Origin: Paraburkholderia sp. BCC1885
GTDB lineage: Bacteria; Pseudomonadota; Gammaproteobacteria; Burkholderiales; Burkholderiaceae
DNA length: 64,000 nucleotides
Direction of reading: 5' to 3'
Assembly (NCBI RefSeq): GCF_900996235.1
Contig: NZ_CAAJGM010000230.1
Span: 248,001 to 312,000 of the forward strand
Position numbers and translations under genes: made by a program. A model generated the notes under the pieces. It had not been told where the DNA came from and made no database searches. It was given only the letters and a program-made list of their open reading frames with translations. Numbering within the stretch: the stretch's first letter is position 1; each line of letters starts with the position of its first letter. Below, piece after piece: positions 61,370-64,000 of the stretch.

Positions 61370-64000
61370 CATGTCAGATCCTCGCTTCGTTCACCTCCGC
61401 GTTCACTCCGAATTCTCGATTGCCGATGGCATCGTGCGCCTTGACGACATCGTCGCGGCCGCGGCCAAAGACGGTCAGGGCGCGCTCGCGCTCACCGACC
61501 TCGGCAACGCCTTCGGCCTCGTCCGTTTCTACAAGGAAGCTCGCGGCAAAGGGGTCAAACCCATTGCCGGCTGCGACATCTGGATCACCAATCCGGACGA
61601 CCGCGACAAGCCCTCGCGATTGCTGCTGCTGGTCAAGGACAAGCGCGGCTATCTGAATCTGTGCGAGTTGCTTACGAAAGCGTGGCTCACCAATCAGTAT
61701 CGTGGCCGTGCGGAAGTGGAAGCCGGCTGGCTCGAAAGTGGGCTGGGTGAAGGGCTGCTGGCGCTGTCCGGCGCGCAGCAGGGCGACATCGGCATGGCGC
61801 TCGCCGCCGGTAATGAAGAAGCGGCGCGGCGCAACGCGCAACATTGGGCCAAGGTTTTCCCCAACGGTTTTTATATCGAGCTGCAGCGCTGTGGTCAGGC
61901 GGGCGGCGAGGCATACGTGCAGCAGGCGGTGACGCTGGCAGCTTCGTTGAAACTGCCGGTGGTCGCCACGCATCCACTGCAGTTCATGACGCCCGACGAC
62001 TTCACCGCGCACGAAGCGCGCGTGTGTATTTCGGAAGGCGACATGCTCGCCAATCCGCGGCGCCAGAAACGCTTTACCACCGAGCAGTATTTCCGCTCGC
62101 AAGCAGAGATGGCCGCGCTGTTCGCGGACATTCCCTCGGCGCTCGCCAATACCGTTGAAATTGCGCGCCGTTGCAATCTCACGCTCGAACTCGGCAAGCC
62201 GAAGCTGCCGCTGTTCCCCACGCCGGACGGCATGTCGCTCGACGATTACCTCGTGCATCTGTCGAAGGAAGGGCTTGAAAAGCGCCTCGAGCAGTTGTAC
62301 CCGAACGAGGCGGAGCGCGAAGCCCAGCGCGAGACGTATTACAAGCGCCTCGAATTCGAGTGCGGCACGATCATCAAGATGGGCTTTCCGGGCTACTTCC
62401 TGATCGTGGCGGACTTCATCAACTGGGCCAAGAACAACGGCGTGCCGGTGGGACCGGGCCGGGGCTCGGGCGCCGGCTCGCTGGTCGCCTACGCGCTCGG
62501 CGTGACTGACCTCGACCCGCTGCGCTACAACCTGCTGTTCGAACGTTTCCTGAATCCGGAACGGGTGTCGATGCCTGACTTCGACATCGACTTCTGCCAG
62601 CACGGCCGCGATCGCGTGATTCAGTACGTGAAGGAAAAGTACGGCGCGGATGCGGTCTCGCAGATCGCCACCTTCGGCACGATGGCGGCGAAGGCGGCGG
62701 TGCGCGACATCGGCCGCGTGCTCGATCTCGGCTATATGTTTACGGACGGTATCGCCAAGCTGATTCCGTTCAAGCCCGGCAAGCACGTCACGATTGCCGA
62801 CGCGATGAAGGAAGAGCCGCTCTTGCAGGAGCGCTTCGACAACGAAGACGAAGTGCACCAGTTGATCGAACTCGCGCAGCGCGTGGAAGGCTTGACGCGT
62901 AACGTCGGCATGCACGCGGGCGGGGTGCTGATCGCGCCCGGCAAACTCACCGACTTCTGCCCGCTGTACACGCAGGGCGACGAAAGCGGCGTCGTGAGCC
63001 AGTACGACAAGGACGACGTGGAAGCGGTCGGCCTGGTCAAGTTCGACTTTTTGGGCCTGACCACGCTGACGATTCTGGACTGGGCCGAGCGCTATATCCG
63101 CCGTCTCGATCCGTCGAAGCAGGACTGGTCGCTCGCGCAGGTGCCGCTCGACGACCCGGCCTCGTTCACGATCCTCAAGAAGGCCAATACGGTCGCCGTG
63201 TTCCAGCTGGAAAGCCGCGGCATGCAAGGCATGCTGAAAGACGCGCAGCCGGACCGCTTCGAGGACATCATCGCGCTGGTGGCGCTGTATCGTCCGGGCC
63301 CGATGGACCTGATCCCGAGCTTCTGTGCGCGTAAGCACGGCCGCGAAGTGGTCGAGTATCCCGATCCGCGCGTCGAGCCCATCCTGAAAGAGACCTACGG
63401 CATCATGGTCTATCAGGAGCAGGTGATGCAGATGGCGCAGATCATCGGCGGTTACTCGCTCGGTGGCGCTGACTTGCTGCGTCGCGCGATGGGTAAGAAG
63501 AAGGCCGAGGAGATGGCCGAGCACCGCGCGTTGTTCCGCGAAGGTGCAGCGAAGAATGGTCTGACCGGCGAGAAGGCCGACGAAATCTTCGACTTGATGG
63601 AGAAGTTCGCCGGCTACGGCTTCAACAAGTCGCACGCGGCGGCGTATGCGCTGCTCGCGTACCACACTGCATGGCTGAAGGCGCACCATCCGGCCGAATT
63701 CATGGCGGCGAATATGTCGCTTGCCATGGACGACACCGACAAGGTCAAGATCCTGTTCGAAGACTGCATCACGAACAAGATGGCCGTGTTGCCGCCGGAC
63801 ATCAATCTGTCCGCATATCGTTTCGAGCCGGTGGCGGAAGCGGACGGCAAGCGTTCGAAGACGATCCGCTACGGGCTGGGCGCCATCAAGGGCAGCGGCC
63901 AGAACGCGATCGAAGAAATCTTGCGGGCGCGCGAAGAAGGTCCGTTCATCGACCTGTTCGATTTCTGCAACCGCATCGACCGCCGCGTGGTGAATCGCCG
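61370..64000 (+). CDS. dnaE: DNA polymerase III alpha subunit, 3' end beyond the window
   Basis: 877 in-frame codons of the replicative polymerase catalytic subunit, cut by the window edge. The N-terminal PHP domain starts MSDPRFVHLRVHSEFSIADG, aligned with E. coli DnaE, which fixes the start. The palm has GPGRGSGAGSLVAYALG and the catalytic aspartates in PDFDIDF (about residues 403 and 405), with the third near KFDFLGLTTL (about 560). The finger region has ALYRPGPMDLIPSF, MVYQEQVMQMAQIIGGYSLGGADLLRRAMGKKK and KFAGYGFNKSHAAAYALLAYHTAWLKAH. Expected full length is about 1150-1180 residues. Confidence 0.97.

Noticed and set aside
61374..63689. Very long open frame on the minus strand (771 codons)
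   Set aside because: It lies wholly inside dnaE on the opposite strand; composition is His/Arg/Asp-rich without motifs, as expected from GC-rich codon bias.

Overview
The window looks like a stretch of the main chromosome of a high-GC betaproteobacterium of the family Burkholderiaceae, most likely Paraburkholderia or Burkholderia. The pointers are a DUF4148 protein, an intracellular PHB depolymerase whose catalytic residues fall at the same positions as in Ralstonia/Cupriavidus PhaZ, an RnfB-like ferredoxin next to nth without other rnf genes, a DUF3311 + sodium:solute symporter pair, and GC-rich codon use throughout. I see no integrase, transposase, phage gene or CRISPR array. Most of the region is housekeeping sequence with short accessory genes between.

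Layout. 1-4500: a TPR protein running off the left edge, small secreted proteins, an HSL-type esterase, a tRNA-Arg(CCU) and a rubredoxin. 4.7-11.5 kb: the ABC-F ATPase Uup and the topoisomerase IV pair parE-parC. 11.7-16.1 kb: a CopD-like membrane protein, a chromate transporter and a membrane-anchored GGDEF-EAL protein. 16.6-22.0 kb: a PhzF protein, then a terminator-bounded leftward cluster (VOC protein, class I/II aminotransferase, RidA) that diverges from a MocR-type regulator. 22.1-31.7 kb: htpG, a small internally duplicated protein, an OmpA-like lipoprotein, ubiC, a deoxyinosine glycosylase-like protein, a spermidine synthase-like protein, the DUF3311/symporter pair, a FUSC-type membrane protein and a VOC protein. 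31.9-40.9 kb: talB, benE, the VWA (CoxE-like) and MoxR ATPase pair, two small c-type cytochromes, DUF1841, nth, rnfB and a TetR regulator. 41.2-47.0 kb: PHB depolymerase, a GH15 protein, two small proteins and a lactonase. 47.1-61 kb: a large FtsK, a META-domain protein, purT, two small exported proteins, a ThDP enzyme with an aldehyde dehydrogenase, rhlE, gluQ and trhO. From 61.4 kb dnaE runs off the right edge.

How genes may work together: MoxR plus a VWA protein is a classic chaperone pair. The two adjacent monoheme cytochromes look like a cytochrome c4 split into two genes. RidA next to a PLP aminotransferase fits clearance of reactive enamine/imine intermediates, and the divergent MocR regulator is a natural candidate to control that cluster. 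ParE and ParC form one enzyme. The ThDP enzyme and the aldehyde dehydrogenase may act in sequence on a 2-oxo acid.

I did not find a clear, complete undescribed multi-gene system. The signals most worth a second look are non-coding or small: a cluster of DnaA-box-like sites just upstream of parE, a six-tract G-quadruplex motif, an 11-unit heptamer repeat, a 13-bp repeat that multiplies a gene's own stop codon, a 20-bp perfect hairpin between convergent genes, near-leaderless promoter layouts at ubiC and dnaE, and an 87-residue protein built from two copies of one helical unit.
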